Shown piece by piece: positions 17,070-25,099 of a stretch of DNA of 36,599 bases (the first letter of the stretch is position 1; every line of letters starts with the position of its first letter). The DNA is from CAYVUI01 sp964454745 (GTDB lineage Bacteria > Planctomycetota > Phycisphaerae > Sedimentisphaerales > Anaerohalosphaeraceae). The translations under genes and the position numbers were made by a program. The stretch lies in contig CAYVUI010000034.1 in NCBI GenBank assembly GCA_964454745.1, forward strand, positions 1 through 36,599. Direction: 5' to 3'. The notes beneath the pieces are model-generated. The model had not been told where the DNA came from. It saw only the letters and a program-made list of their open reading frames with translations, and did not search any database.

Positions 17070-17115
17070 CCAGCCTTCCAAGCTGGTCATGTCGGTTCGA
17101 TTCCGATCGCCCGCT
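17070..17115 (+). tRNA. 3' fragment of tRNA-Gly (anticodon TCC), 5' half absent
   Basis: Anticodon stem CCAGC/GCTGG (17070-17074, 17082-17086) encloses the loop CTTCCAA with anticodon TCC (17077-17079). A T arm follows (GTCGG-TTCGATT-CCGAT, 17091-17107), then acceptor strand CGCCCGC and discriminator T. The bases before 17070 (tatagatagaactatttca) cannot form the D arm or the 5' acceptor strand GCGGGCG, so only the 3' part exists. Integrases often recombine within tRNA 3' ends and leave exactly this kind of duplicated tail, so this is a likely attachment-site scar. It cannot be a working tRNA. Confidence 0.75.
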
Positions 17116-17358
17116 TTTTGCCCCCCGGTGACAGTGAGTGCCGAGGAACGTCTATGTATGGCACTCATAAAGACTTACGGCACTATTTCAGGGCATTCCA
17201 CCTCTTTTGTATCCTTCATCAATTGCCGGCAAATGCCGCAAAATGACAGAGTGTGTATAGCCTAACAGATGCAATTGGCGTTCTACATTCCTGCGATCAC
17301 CTTTGGATATATTACCGGACAAGGACTACTTATAATTCGGTTGTAACCGGAAATCAAC
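17116..17358. other. Gene-free stretch between tRNA fragment and IS200-like remnant
   Basis: No gene supported. A short minus-strand open stretch (GDRRNVERQLHLLGYTHSV..., about 17185-17300) ends in a stop and might be a remnant of a mobile-element gene, but I recognise no family. Confidence 0.35.
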
Positions 17359-17496
17359 TACCACCAGTAGAACTGGTGGTATGAGGAAGGTCACTAAAAG
17401 GAGCCTTTAGGCTTAGTTATTCTTCTTTTTCATGTTTTTCCTGTTCCTGGATATACTTTCGAATCCGAGCTTCATCAAGCCCTACTGTACTGACAC
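17359..17496 (-). mobile_element. IS200/IS605-family remnant: TnpA C-terminus plus end hairpin
   Basis: On the minus strand the frame reads VSTVGLDEARIRKYIQ then EQEKHEKEE and stops at 17417. This is the C-terminal tail typical of single-strand Y1 transposases (TnpA) of IS200/IS605, where STVGLDE precedes the last helix. A stop codon directly precedes it and the catalytic HUH and Tyr parts are gone. Downstream a perfect 10-bp-arm hairpin with 3-base loop (17359-17381, arms TACCACCAGT/ACTGGTGGTA) fits the subterminal hairpin that such elements need for excision. Confidence 0.6.
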
Positions 17497-17654
17497 ATTA
17501 GAGTACCAGCCAAATAAACATTAACAAATATTATATATATATTGCCTATTAGCTCATATTTGCTTATATTGATTTAAAAGTTAATTGTATTTTGGCGTGA
17601 GTAGCCGTTTGAACAAATAGACTATACTTTTTCTAAATACGTGGAGACCTTAAA
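17497..17654. other. Upstream region of the first FAD oxidoreductase gene
   Basis: AT-rich, no gene. A TATACT hexamer at 17623-17628 lies 27 bases before the start codon, but no matching -35 is seen at 16-18 bases. GGAG six to ten bases before the ATG is the ribosome site. Confidence 0.4.
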
Positions 17655-20600
17655 ATGAAAAGTGGAATCTTTTTTCTCTTAGTTGTTCTCATAAATTGCC
17701 CTTTTCTCTTGGCTTACGATAAATATATAACACAATCTAAGCGAGAAATCCCTGTCATAGATACCGTTGACGTCGTAGTTGCAGGGGGAAGTTCAGCAGG
17801 TGTGGCTGCTGCTGCTGAGGCGGCACGTTCAGGAGCGAAGGTATTCCTGGTTGCCCCAAAAGCATATCTCGGTGAAGATATATGCTCATTTTACAGGTTT
17901 GGACTGCCGAAAGCCCAAATCATCGATGACCCGCTGGCTCAGAAACTGTTTGAGGAGGAGGATTTTGTCCCTCGGCAGTTTATCTATACTGCCACTGAGG
18001 CCTCTTCAAGGCAGCACAAAGACACATCTCCGCCGTCCTTACTGAATAACGGCATCTGGGCTACTGCGGCATCGCATAGCGTTCAATATGAAAAAAACGT
18101 CAGCATTACACTTGATCTGAAGGCTGCCGTGAAAATTCCGGCCGTTCATGTGATGGCCTTTCACCGTCCCAGAGACTTCGTAGTGGATAAATTCGATGTC
18201 TCTGTCAGTAACGACAGAAAAGACTGGAAACCGGTCTGCACGGTCTATAACGACACCTCCAGAAAAACGATTGCGCGTGACAGTGTGATTGACCTGAAAG
18301 CGCATGTCGGCAGACAGGCAAGATATATGAAACTCGATATATACATGCCTGATGAAGCGAAAAGGCTTCTTCTTGGCGAAATTATTATCGAAACAGATCT
18401 TGACGAGGGCGGTATCAGCCGTAAATACCGCATCCCGCCACGACCGATGCAGGTGAAAAAAACGCTCGACAAAGAACTGCTGGATTCCGGTGTTGACTTC
18501 CTGTATCGAAGTTATGTTACAGACCTTATTCTTGATTCAAAGGGAAAGGCCGCTGGTGTCGTGATTGTCAACCGTTCCGGCCGCCAGGCGATCCTGGCAA
18601 AATCGGTGATCGACGCGACTTTCCACGCGACTGCCGTTCGAGCAGCGAACCTTCCGCTGAGTGCTCACCCTGGGGAGAAACAGAAATTCACCCGTTTTGT
18701 TCTGGGCGCAGAGGTCATGCAGGGCACAAAAGCAACGTATGAAGAAGTCTTCTTTCCTGTCCCACAAAGAAAAGGGATTAAGAACGGTCTGATCTTCAGC
18801 ATGGAATATGAAATGAAGGAAGATTCATTTGCTGAACTCTCCAGGATAGAAAATGCGTTCCGCGATCAGACATGGGACAAGGCAACTCTTGATTCCTCTG
18901 AAAATGTATTTTTTATTCCATCCTGTCATGTTTCCTGCAGGTCTTCCAGCGATGGGTTCTGGCCGGGAGCTGATCGCATCAACCTCGATGTATTTCGCCC
19001 GAAAAAACTCGATGGTTTTTACGTACTAAACGCTTATGCGGACCTCTCCCGAAAGGCAGCGGAAAAGCTGCTCGAACCGGTTGAATACATCAAAACCGGC
19101 CGGCGAATCGGAAAAGCCGCCGCGATGGATGCCCGCCGGGCTGACGTTTCCCCCCGGCCGATTCTCAGCGGGAAAACCGAGCCGCCGGCACAACCCGGCG
19201 ATATCCGTGAACTTTTGACCGGGCCGCGGCCATTTTCAAAAAGTCGCAAAACGATACTTTCTCCCAGGCAGTCACTGCCGGTTCTTGCTGAATATGACGT
19301 TGTGGTGGTTGGCGGGGGGACCGGGGGCGCTCCGGCAGGGATTTCCGCGGCAAGGCATGGAGCCAAAACACTCATCCTTGAATACGTAAACGGTCTCGGC
19401 GGAGCGAGTACCGTTGGGCTGATAGGAAGATATCATTTCGGCCATGACATTGGATTCTGTGCCGAAATCGATGCCGGCGTTCGAAGTATGGGACAACTAT
19501 ATGCACAAAACGGCAGGGAATGGAACTGCCAGGTAAAACAGGAATGGTTCAGGCAGCAGGCGCGTAAAGCGGGCGCAGATATCTGGTTCGATTCGATGGG
19601 GTGCGGGGCATTCGTTCAAGGCGGCACCGTCAAAGGCGTCGTCGTGGCGACTCATTATGGCCGGGCAATGGTATTGTGTGACGTTGTCATTGACGGCACC
19701 GGCAACGCGGATATCGCCATCGCAGCCGGGGCGGCCTACCGTTTCAGCAATGACCAGGACGCCGCCATGCAGGGAACGGGTTATCCGCCGTTTAATCCCG
19801 GGGCGATGTACACCAACACCGATTACCTCATCGTGGATGAATCAGACGCGATGGACGTCTTAAGAGCTTCGCTGGTTGCCAAAGAAAAATTCGGCACAGA
19901 ATACGATCTTGCCCCCCTGATCGATACAAGGGAACGGCGCCGGATCGTCGGTGACTTTGAGCTTTCACCGTTGGATATCCTTTTGGAAAGAACTTTCAGC
20001 GACACGATCACCTGGTCCAGGAGTAATTTTGACACACACGGCTTCGCGGTCACCCCGGCCTTTTATGTCATCCATCCCGATCCTGAATCGGACGGGGTCA
20101 ATGCGCGTGTCCCCTACCGCTGCCTGCTGCCCCAGGGCCTCGAAGGCATCCTGGTGGTCGGTCTGGGGGTCAGTGCCCATCGTGACGCCATACCGATCAT
20201 AAGAATGCAGCCGGATGTTCACAACCAGGGGTATGCCGCGGGTCTTGCCGCCGCGACGGCGAGCCGGGAAAACAAGTCCCTGCGAAAAATAGATATAAAA
20301 CAGCTTCAAAAACAGCTCGTAAATAAAGGCAATCTACCGGAATTCCTCCTCGAGGAAACCGACGATTTCTCCATTGATACATCCGAGATACAAAAAGCCC
20401 TTGACCGCATTCTCCAAGAACCGGTCGGCATCGCGTGTGTGTTCGCTGAGCCGCAAAAATCGCTGCCCCTCGTTCGCAGAGCATATCATCAAACCCGCTC
20501 CCATGAGCAGAAAGTCCTTTATGCCCGGATTCTCGGTCTCCTGGGGGATGATACCGGGATCGACACCTTAATTGAAGAAATCGAATCGTATACAAAATGG

Positions 20601-21074
20601 GATGAAGGTTATAAATGGCGGTCACAGGGTCATGAACCTTTCGGCAGGTCTATCAGTACTCTCGATGGATTGATCATTTCGGCCGGGTTTAGTAAAAACA
20701 AAAAGGCCCTTGACCCGATTATTCAAAAACTGATACTGCTCGAAGACAAAGACGATTTTACACATCATCGCGCTGTCGCCCTGGCCCTCGAATCTCTCGG
20801 CGATTCCAAAGCTGCAAGACCTCTTTGGGAACACATCAGGAAGCCGGGCATTGGTGGTTACGCGATCACAGACCTCCAGACGGCAATAGACGAAAACAAT
20901 ATTAAAAACATGGCCTCCGTCGTGCAAAATACGTTTAGAGAAGTGATTCTTGCCCGCGCCCTCTACCGATGCGGCGACTGCGATCAGGCAGGTGAAAAAA
21001 CCCTACGGCAATATGAAAACGATCTCAGGGGCCACTTTGCACGCTGTGCCCACCTTATTCTGGAAAACGAATAA
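17655..21074 (+). CDS. Secreted twin-module FAD-dependent oxidoreductase 1
   Basis: 1139 residues with a Sec signal (MKSGIFFLLVVLINCPFLLA). Two FAD_oxidored-type modules lie in one chain. Module 1 has the dinucleotide motif VDVVVAGGSSAGVAAAAEAA (about 38-57) and YLGED (71-75). It is interrupted at about 125-248 by a discoidin (F5/8 C)-like domain (NDRKDW, ARYMKLDIY, LLGEIIIETD), then resumes with VVIVNRSGRQAILAKSVIDA. Module 2 starts near 545 (YDVVVVGGGTGGAPAGISAA), with GCGAFV, RERRRIVGDFEL, YRCLLPQGLEGILVVGLGVS and RMQPDVHNQGYAAG. About 935-1139 is HEAT-like (VLYARILGLLGDD, HHRAVALALESLGD, REVILARALYRCGD). Substrate unknown; it acts outside the cytoplasm if the signal is used. Single-module relatives are about 450-800 residues. 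A ribosome site (GGAG) precedes the ATG. Confidence 0.88.
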   Translation: MKSGIFFLLVVLINCPFLLAYDKYITQSKREIPVIDTVDVVVAGGSSAGVAAAAEAARSGAKVFLVAPKAYLGEDICSFYRFGLPKAQIIDDPLAQKLFEEEDFVPRQFIYTATEASSRQHKDTSPPSLLNNGIWATAASHSVQYEKNVSITLDLKAAVKIPAVHVMAFHRPRDFVVDKFDVSVSNDRKDWKPVCTVYNDTSRKTIARDSVIDLKAHVGRQARYMKLDIYMPDEAKRLLLGEIIIETDLDEGGISRKYRIPPRPMQVKKTLDKELLDSGVDFLYRSYVTDLILDSKGKAAGVVIVNRSGRQAILAKSVIDATFHATAVRAANLPLSAHPGEKQKFTRFVLGAEVMQGTKATYEEVFFPVPQRKGIKNGLIFSMEYEMKEDSFAELSRIENAFRDQTWDKATLDSSENVFFIPSCHVSCRSSSDGFWPGADRINLDVFRPKKLDGFYVLNAYADLSRKAAEKLLEPVEYIKTGRRIGKAAAMDARRADVSPRPILSGKTEPPAQPGDIRELLTGPRPFSKSRKTILSPRQSLPVLAEYDVVVVGGGTGGAPAGISAARHGAKTLILEYVNGLGGASTVGLIGRYHFGHDIGFCAEIDAGVRSMGQLYAQNGREWNCQVKQEWFRQQARKAGADIWFDSMGCGAFVQGGTVKGVVVATHYGRAMVLCDVVIDGTGNADIAIAAGAAYRFSNDQDAAMQGTGYPPFNPGAMYTNTDYLIVDESDAMDVLRASLVAKEKFGTEYDLAPLIDTRERRRIVGDFELSPLDILLERTFSDTITWSRSNFDTHGFAVTPAFYVIHPDPESDGVNARVPYRCLLPQGLEGILVVGLGVSAHRDAIPIIRMQPDVHNQGYAAGLAAATASRENKSLRKIDIKQLQKQLVNKGNLPEFLLEETDDFSIDTSEIQKALDRILQEPVGIACVFAEPQKSLPLVRRAYHQTRSHEQKVLYARILGLLGDDTGIDTLIEEIESYTKWDEGYKWRSQGHEPFGRSISTLDGLIISAGFSKNKKALDPIIQKLILLEDKDDFTHHRAVALALESLGDSKAARPLWEHIRKPGIGGYAITDLQTAIDENNIKNMASVVQNTFREVILARALYRCGDCDQAGEKTLRQYENDLRGHFARCAHLILENE

Positions 21075-21098
21075 CACAGCAAACCTTTAACAATTCAT

Positions 21099-21130
21099 AA
21101 AAAAGGCCCCCGAGTTTCGAGTCGGGGGCC
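21099..21130 (-). terminator. Intrinsic terminator of the LamG/dockerin gene
   Basis: Stem 21105-21113/21122-21130 (GGCCCCCGA/TCGGGGGCC) with an 8-base loop. On the minus strand it is followed by six T. It sits between two convergent genes; on the plus strand no U-run follows, though the stem may still slow transcription from the FAD gene. Confidence 0.88.
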
Positions 21131-21154
21131 CAAAATTTACCATCTCAATCGAGA

Positions 21155-23617
21155 TTAGAGTCCAGGGAACATTCCGTCGTCGAGCCAGTCGAGCCCGAAC
21201 TGTGCAAGGTCATCCGTATTGACGATATCGTCATCTACAATATCCGTCTCGGAATCAACCGGGACATACAGCGGTTCCGTCGCACCGTAAAGTGTCAGCA
21301 CCTGGCCCCATGTAAGCGGATACTGATAAAGCCTGAAATCATCTATCTTGCCGATCATTCGTTGAGCTCCGCTTAGTGAAGCACCGAGGGTAAAGGTGAC
21401 AATTTCCTCGAAGCTCGAAGAGGCTCCCGCTGTTTCTGCAACCAGGTTTCCATTCACATAGATACGAAGCAGATTGCTGTCAATGTCCTTAACAAACACG
21501 TAGTGATTCCATGTGTTCACGTAAGAGTCCGGTCCGCGGTTAATCTCACCTTCGCCGGCGATTTCATTGCTTCCGCCAATAAACCTGACTCGCATGAAAC
21601 CGGTAATATAAGGTGTATAGGCATTGAATATATTCTGGTTCGCACTGCTTAGCCCAACGAACAATGAGCTGTCCTCTTCCAGACTGGCTTCATCGAGATT
21701 GGCCCAGACCGAAATTGAGACTGCTGAGGCTGAAACTTCGTTTGCGTCAAATACCTCGATCGGCACCAATACCTTGCCCGTTCCCGTGTTTAAGTGCAAA
21801 CAGCCCCCGTTATCGTAACCGCCCGAGGCAAGCACTGCCGTTCCATTGCTGGTCTTGAGCCCGTCATAAATATCCGGATCCGCGCCGTATGTAGAACTGT
21901 TGACTACGGTATCGCCGATATAATCATCGAAGGTATAGTGAACCACGGGAATGTCCGTGATCGCTTCAGGGGATACACTGTATGCGCTGTCCAGCCATTG
22001 CTGACCCAAAATAGCAACGTCTAAATTATTTACCATGCAATCATTATTGAAATCGCCGGCCGCGGCAAGTTCGGAGACACAACGCCTTGCATACGCGGCG
22101 ATGTCATCAAAGGTTACCGACCCGGTTCCGCTGTCAAAGCCGATAGTGATCTTTGCGATATTCGTCAGGTCCAGCGTTCCGTCATCAAAATCTGCAAGCG
22201 CGAGATTCCACTGCTTCCAGGCCTCCCACTCAGCCTGCATCAGGTCACCGGGGTCTCCGGTGTAATTGACCTTTTTCGTATAAGCAGAAGTATCGGTAAG
22301 CGAAACGTACATATCCGTCGCGTCGGTTGCCGGATTGGGCATACCGTGGTACATCAGGGCAATCGCCTCAATGCCGCCACTACTAAGGTTGACTGTAGGT
22401 GAAAGTACTTTACTTACAGAACCTGCACCATCGAACTCAACCTTTATGGCGATGTCATCAATCATATTATTCGGATCTACGGCAGTTACAGCCGACCCTG
22501 CTGTGGTCCATGATCCGATACCACTCTCAAAGTCTTCGATGATTGCCTCATCATTGATGCTGAATGACCACACAACGCCTTCGACCATACCCGAAGGGGT
22601 TTGTTCATTGATCTTCCAGAACACCGTGTCCCCGATCGAAGCCGCTCCATAGAAGTCATACGTTTCGTCGCCGGCGTTTTGCATTCCCTGGTACGCAAGC
22701 GGGTCGGAATTATTGACAAGGTCGTAATCCGTAGATACATAAATATGATGTGCTGTTGCGGCATCGCCTTTCGCCCAGGAAAGTTCGATCGGACCGGTCT
22801 CATAAAGTACATCCAGTTCCGACAGCAGCGCAGGCGAAGGATTCCTTGCCTGGTCCGCATTATACGGATAAGCCGTGATGATAATATTCGGCTCCGTAAA
22901 CTCGACATTCAGGTTGCCGTCACCGTTGTATGCCGTCAAAGCGCCCTCGTCGAGGATTCGCTGAATCGTTGCATATTCAAAATCTTCATTGGGAACGATA
23001 AAAACGCCATCGTTTTGCAGGTCAATACTGTAGTTGTCATATCGCATAACGAGATGACCGGCATAAAGCTGGCCGCCGTGGATATTGGTAATCGCCGCGA
23101 CCGAAGCCGCACCATCCGACATGACCAGGTCCTCGACTTCAATTTCGCCGCCGTTAACCTGCAGAATGCCTGTCCCGGTCCATGCGATATGAAATTTGCC
23201 GTTGACGATGAGTTTGCCGCCATTCATATTTAACTGCCCGATTTGTCCGGCATTTCGAACGATGATTTTCGCGTAATCATGTAAGATCACGGTACCGGCA
23301 TTGATGTCGGTGGTAATCGTCTTCCCAGCCGGTCCTACATTGCCCGGGCACAATCTCAAACCCTGGAATTCGTAGGGGTCCACGCTGCCGTCCAGAACCG
23401 GATAAACCTCCGACGCGACATAATCCACGCCTCCGTAAACTGTTTCGCTCGGTGTGACTCCAACCCAGTTATCCGCATTAAACCAGTCGTTGTCCACATC
23501 GGCGTCCCAGGCTGCCGTCACGGCAAAAAGATGACCACATGCGAGCAAAATCAATAATAACAATGCTGAAAACAAGCGGTGTGAGAATTTCACATCAAAT
23601 CGACAATACTTATCCAT
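21155..23617 (-). CDS. Secreted beta-strand-repeat and LamG protein with split dockerin-like repeats
   Basis: About 820 residues. I place the start at ATG 23617, preceded by GGAGGG, not at an earlier in-frame ATG. A signal-like segment (about residues 12-33) is followed by a beta-strand-repeat region (about 35-190) of the WDADVDNDWFNADNW type with NGGKLIVNGK repeats, as in secreted beta-helix proteins. A fibronectin-like section (about 225-350) and a carbohydrate-binding-like section (about 360-515) follow. A dockerin-like half repeat (GDFNNDCMVNNLDVAILGQQ) precedes a LamG domain (about 575-780: VVHYTFDD, ISVWANLDE, LRIYVNGNLV, GKIDDFRLY), and a second half repeat (DIVDDDIVNTDDLAQFGLDW) closes the chain. 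It is probably surface or matrix material binding glycans, with no catalytic motif seen. Confidence 0.82.
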   Translation of the reverse strand: MDKYCRFDVKFSHRLFSALLLLILLACGHLFAVTAAWDADVDNDWFNADNWVGVTPSETVYGGVDYVASEVYPVLDGSVDPYEFQGLRLCPGNVGPAGKTITTDINAGTVILHDYAKIIVRNAGQIGQLNMNGGKLIVNGKFHIAWTGTGILQVNGGEIEVEDLVMSDGAASVAAITNIHGGQLYAGHLVMRYDNYSIDLQNDGVFIVPNEDFEYATIQRILDEGALTAYNGDGNLNVEFTEPNIIITAYPYNADQARNPSPALLSELDVLYETGPIELSWAKGDAATAHHIYVSTDYDLVNNSDPLAYQGMQNAGDETYDFYGAASIGDTVFWKINEQTPSGMVEGVVWSFSINDEAIIEDFESGIGSWTTAGSAVTAVDPNNMIDDIAIKVEFDGAGSVSKVLSPTVNLSSGGIEAIALMYHGMPNPATDATDMYVSLTDTSAYTKKVNYTGDPGDLMQAEWEAWKQWNLALADFDDGTLDLTNIAKITIGFDSGTGSVTFDDIAAYARRCVSELAAAGDFNNDCMVNNLDVAILGQQWLDSAYSVSPEAITDIPVVHYTFDDYIGDTVVNSSTYGADPDIYDGLKTSNGTAVLASGGYDNGGCLHLNTGTGKVLVPIEVFDANEVSASAVSISVWANLDEASLEEDSSLFVGLSSANQNIFNAYTPYITGFMRVRFIGGSNEIAGEGEINRGPDSYVNTWNHYVFVKDIDSNLLRIYVNGNLVAETAGASSSFEEIVTFTLGASLSGAQRMIGKIDDFRLYQYPLTWGQVLTLYGATEPLYVPVDSETDIVDDDIVNTDDLAQFGLDWLDDGMFPGL

Positions 23618-23711
23618 AATACTACCCTCCAAATAATGAAAAAATTGATCTTTTCGTGGATACAATGCTATTTTTAGATACCACTTTATGAACTCATCTT
23701 ACTCTATCGTT

Positions 23712-23740
23712 ATATTACAGAATAATTTTAAAAAAATCAA
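23712..23740 (-). promoter_or_regulatory. Candidate sigma70-type promoter for the LamG/dockerin gene
   Basis: On the minus strand, TTGATT (23740-23735) and TAATAT (23717-23712) are separated by 17 bases. It lies about 95 bases upstream of ATG 23617. It nearly abuts the plus-strand promoter at 23751-23779, giving a divergent pair. Confidence 0.5.
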
Positions 23741-23750
23741 CTAAATAATT

Positions 23751-23779
23751 TTGACAAATTAACTTATTTTGCTTACAAT
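23751..23779 (+). promoter_or_regulatory. Strong candidate sigma70-type promoter for the pseudopilin gene
   Basis: TTGACA (23751-23756), 17-base spacer, TACAAT (23774-23779). The start codon of the pseudopilin gene is at 23901, leaving a leader of roughly 115 bases. Confidence 0.65.
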
Positions 23780-23900
23780 TGTAAATAATGTTGAAAATAC
23801 AACTTTGTACTGTAACATGAATAAAGAGATAAATTTATTTGTGACCCGCGGAGTTCCTGTTACAATATTAATTGGATAGTGGAAAGTTAGGGAGAAAAAG

Positions 23901-24740
23901 ATGAAAAAAGGCAAAGGGTTTACACTGATAGAGCTTTTAGTCGTCATTTCAATCATTGCTCTTTTGCTTTCAATCTTGATGCCGGGCCTTCAGAAGGCCA
24001 AAGCACTTGCGAAACAAGTCGTTTGTCAGTCAAATTGTAAGCAATGGGGTATTATCCTGTTCACTTTCGCTGCGGAAAATAATGACAGTCTGCACCCGGG
24101 CCCTGTTTCCCCGGACCCTCTATACGGCGGAAAACGATGGATGAGTATTCTAAAGGATTACTACCAGGACCCTGATATTCGTCTTTGCCCGATGGCAAGC
24201 AGGCTTTCATCGGATGTATACGGCATGGATGAGAACGGTAAATACATTTTATGGGACCTGGACACGGCATGGGGCGATATGACGTACGCCACGGGTTCAC
24301 AGGTAGATGACGGAGATTACGGCAGTTACGGCCTGAACTGGTGGGCATGCAATCCTGAGTCAAGAGAGGCTTGTATCGGGGCTCTGGAAGATGAGTATCA
24401 GAATTACTGGAAAAAAATCAGTTCCTGCAAAGTGCCAAACAATGTACCATTGGTCACGGATAATATTTGGTATGGCGGGTGGCCCAGGCATACGGATTCC
24501 CCGCCAAACAATCCAGACGACAAGGATCAGTATCGAAGCTCCAATGACGCTGACCAGATGAGGCGCGCCTGCATCCCAAGGCACGGCAAAGCGGTGAATG
24601 TAACGAAACTTGACGGAACCGTGGAAAAAGTAAAACTCAACGACCTCTGGTCGCTCAAGTGGCATAGAAACTTTGACACAGATTATGCCCAGGAGAATGA
24701 TATATTCAAGACTTATCAAGCGCAGTGGATTCTTGAGTAA
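23901..24740 (+). CDS. Pseudopilin-like protein with type IV prepilin N-terminus
   Basis: 279 residues starting MKKGKGFTLIELLVVISIIA: basic leader, G|F prepilin peptidase site, Glu at +5, and one hydrophobic helix with the characteristic end LMPGLQKAKALAKQVVC. The C-terminal stretch RHGKAVNVTKLDGTVEKVKL then NDLWSLKWHRNFD is the planctomycete/lentisphaeral pseudopilin tail with a conserved DG and DLWxLKWHR. It has a good ribosome site (GGGAG) and its own strong promoter. No pilus motor, secretin or prepilin peptidase is in the window, so like the gene at 864 it is an orphan. Its role is unknown. Confidence 0.86.
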   Translation: MKKGKGFTLIELLVVISIIALLLSILMPGLQKAKALAKQVVCQSNCKQWGIILFTFAAENNDSLHPGPVSPDPLYGGKRWMSILKDYYQDPDIRLCPMASRLSSDVYGMDENGKYILWDLDTAWGDMTYATGSQVDDGDYGSYGLNWWACNPESREACIGALEDEYQNYWKKISSCKVPNNVPLVTDNIWYGGWPRHTDSPPNNPDDKDQYRSSNDADQMRRACIPRHGKAVNVTKLDGTVEKVKLNDLWSLKWHRNFDTDYAQENDIFKTYQAQWILE

Positions 24741-25008
24741 ATCATGTGACATTTTCCGAAGCCATACCTTGAAATAGGATGATTGGGGTCCTTTCTGATG
24801 TGAAAGAACCGTCGGGCAGGAGAAAAGAATGATTATCGTTCTTGTATTTTGACCTTTTGTGAAACAACTTCCTTGATTCCATTTCATAATTTACATAAGC
24901 TTCTTATCTGCAGTGGGTTATGTTTTCTTTCCGTCAGGAGACATTTAAAACTCAATGAGCAAACAGGTGGCATTTGCTCTGAATAACTCAAGTTTAATAA
25001 GTATTGTA
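24741..25008. other. Intergenic region between pseudopilin and GntR-type regulator genes
   Basis: No gene supported. A weak dyad near 24825-24845 (AAGAATGAT/ATCGTTCTT) precedes a T-rich stretch and may help terminate the pseudopilin transcript, but its loop is too short to be convincing. Confidence 0.4.
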
Positions 25009-25037
25009 TTGATATATTACCGTTCTTTTTGTAAAAT
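25009..25037 (+). promoter_or_regulatory. Candidate sigma70-type promoter of the GntR/LacI-type regulator
   Basis: TTGATA (25009-25014), 17-base spacer, TAAAAT (25032-25037), about 60 bases before the GTG start at 25100. Confidence 0.5.
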
Positions 25038-25066
25038 ATAACTAATCATGAGCATACAGTTGACAT

Positions 25067-25082
25067 AAATGGTCTACAATTT
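25067..25082. promoter_or_regulatory. Candidate GntR-type operator
   Basis: AAATGGTCTACAATTT has dyad symmetry at 12 of 16 positions, with the GT...AC core common in GntR-family sites. It lies between the promoter and the start codon of the regulator gene, suggesting autorepression. I found no second clear copy before the neighbouring genes. Confidence 0.4.
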
Positions 25083-25099
25083 ACAGGAAACTCGATAAA

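Noticed and set aside
17623..17628. TATACT as a -10 box for the first FAD gene
   Set aside because: No acceptable -35 hexamer at 16-18 bases, so not listed as a promoter.
22601..23233. Long plus-strand frame (210 codons) inside the LamG/dockerin gene
   Set aside because: Antisense to a well-supported gene with clear domains and start signals; no motif of its own.
24360..24887. 175-codon minus-strand frame over the second pseudopilin
   Set aside because: Mostly antisense to the pseudopilin gene, which has a strong promoter, ribosome site and family motifs.
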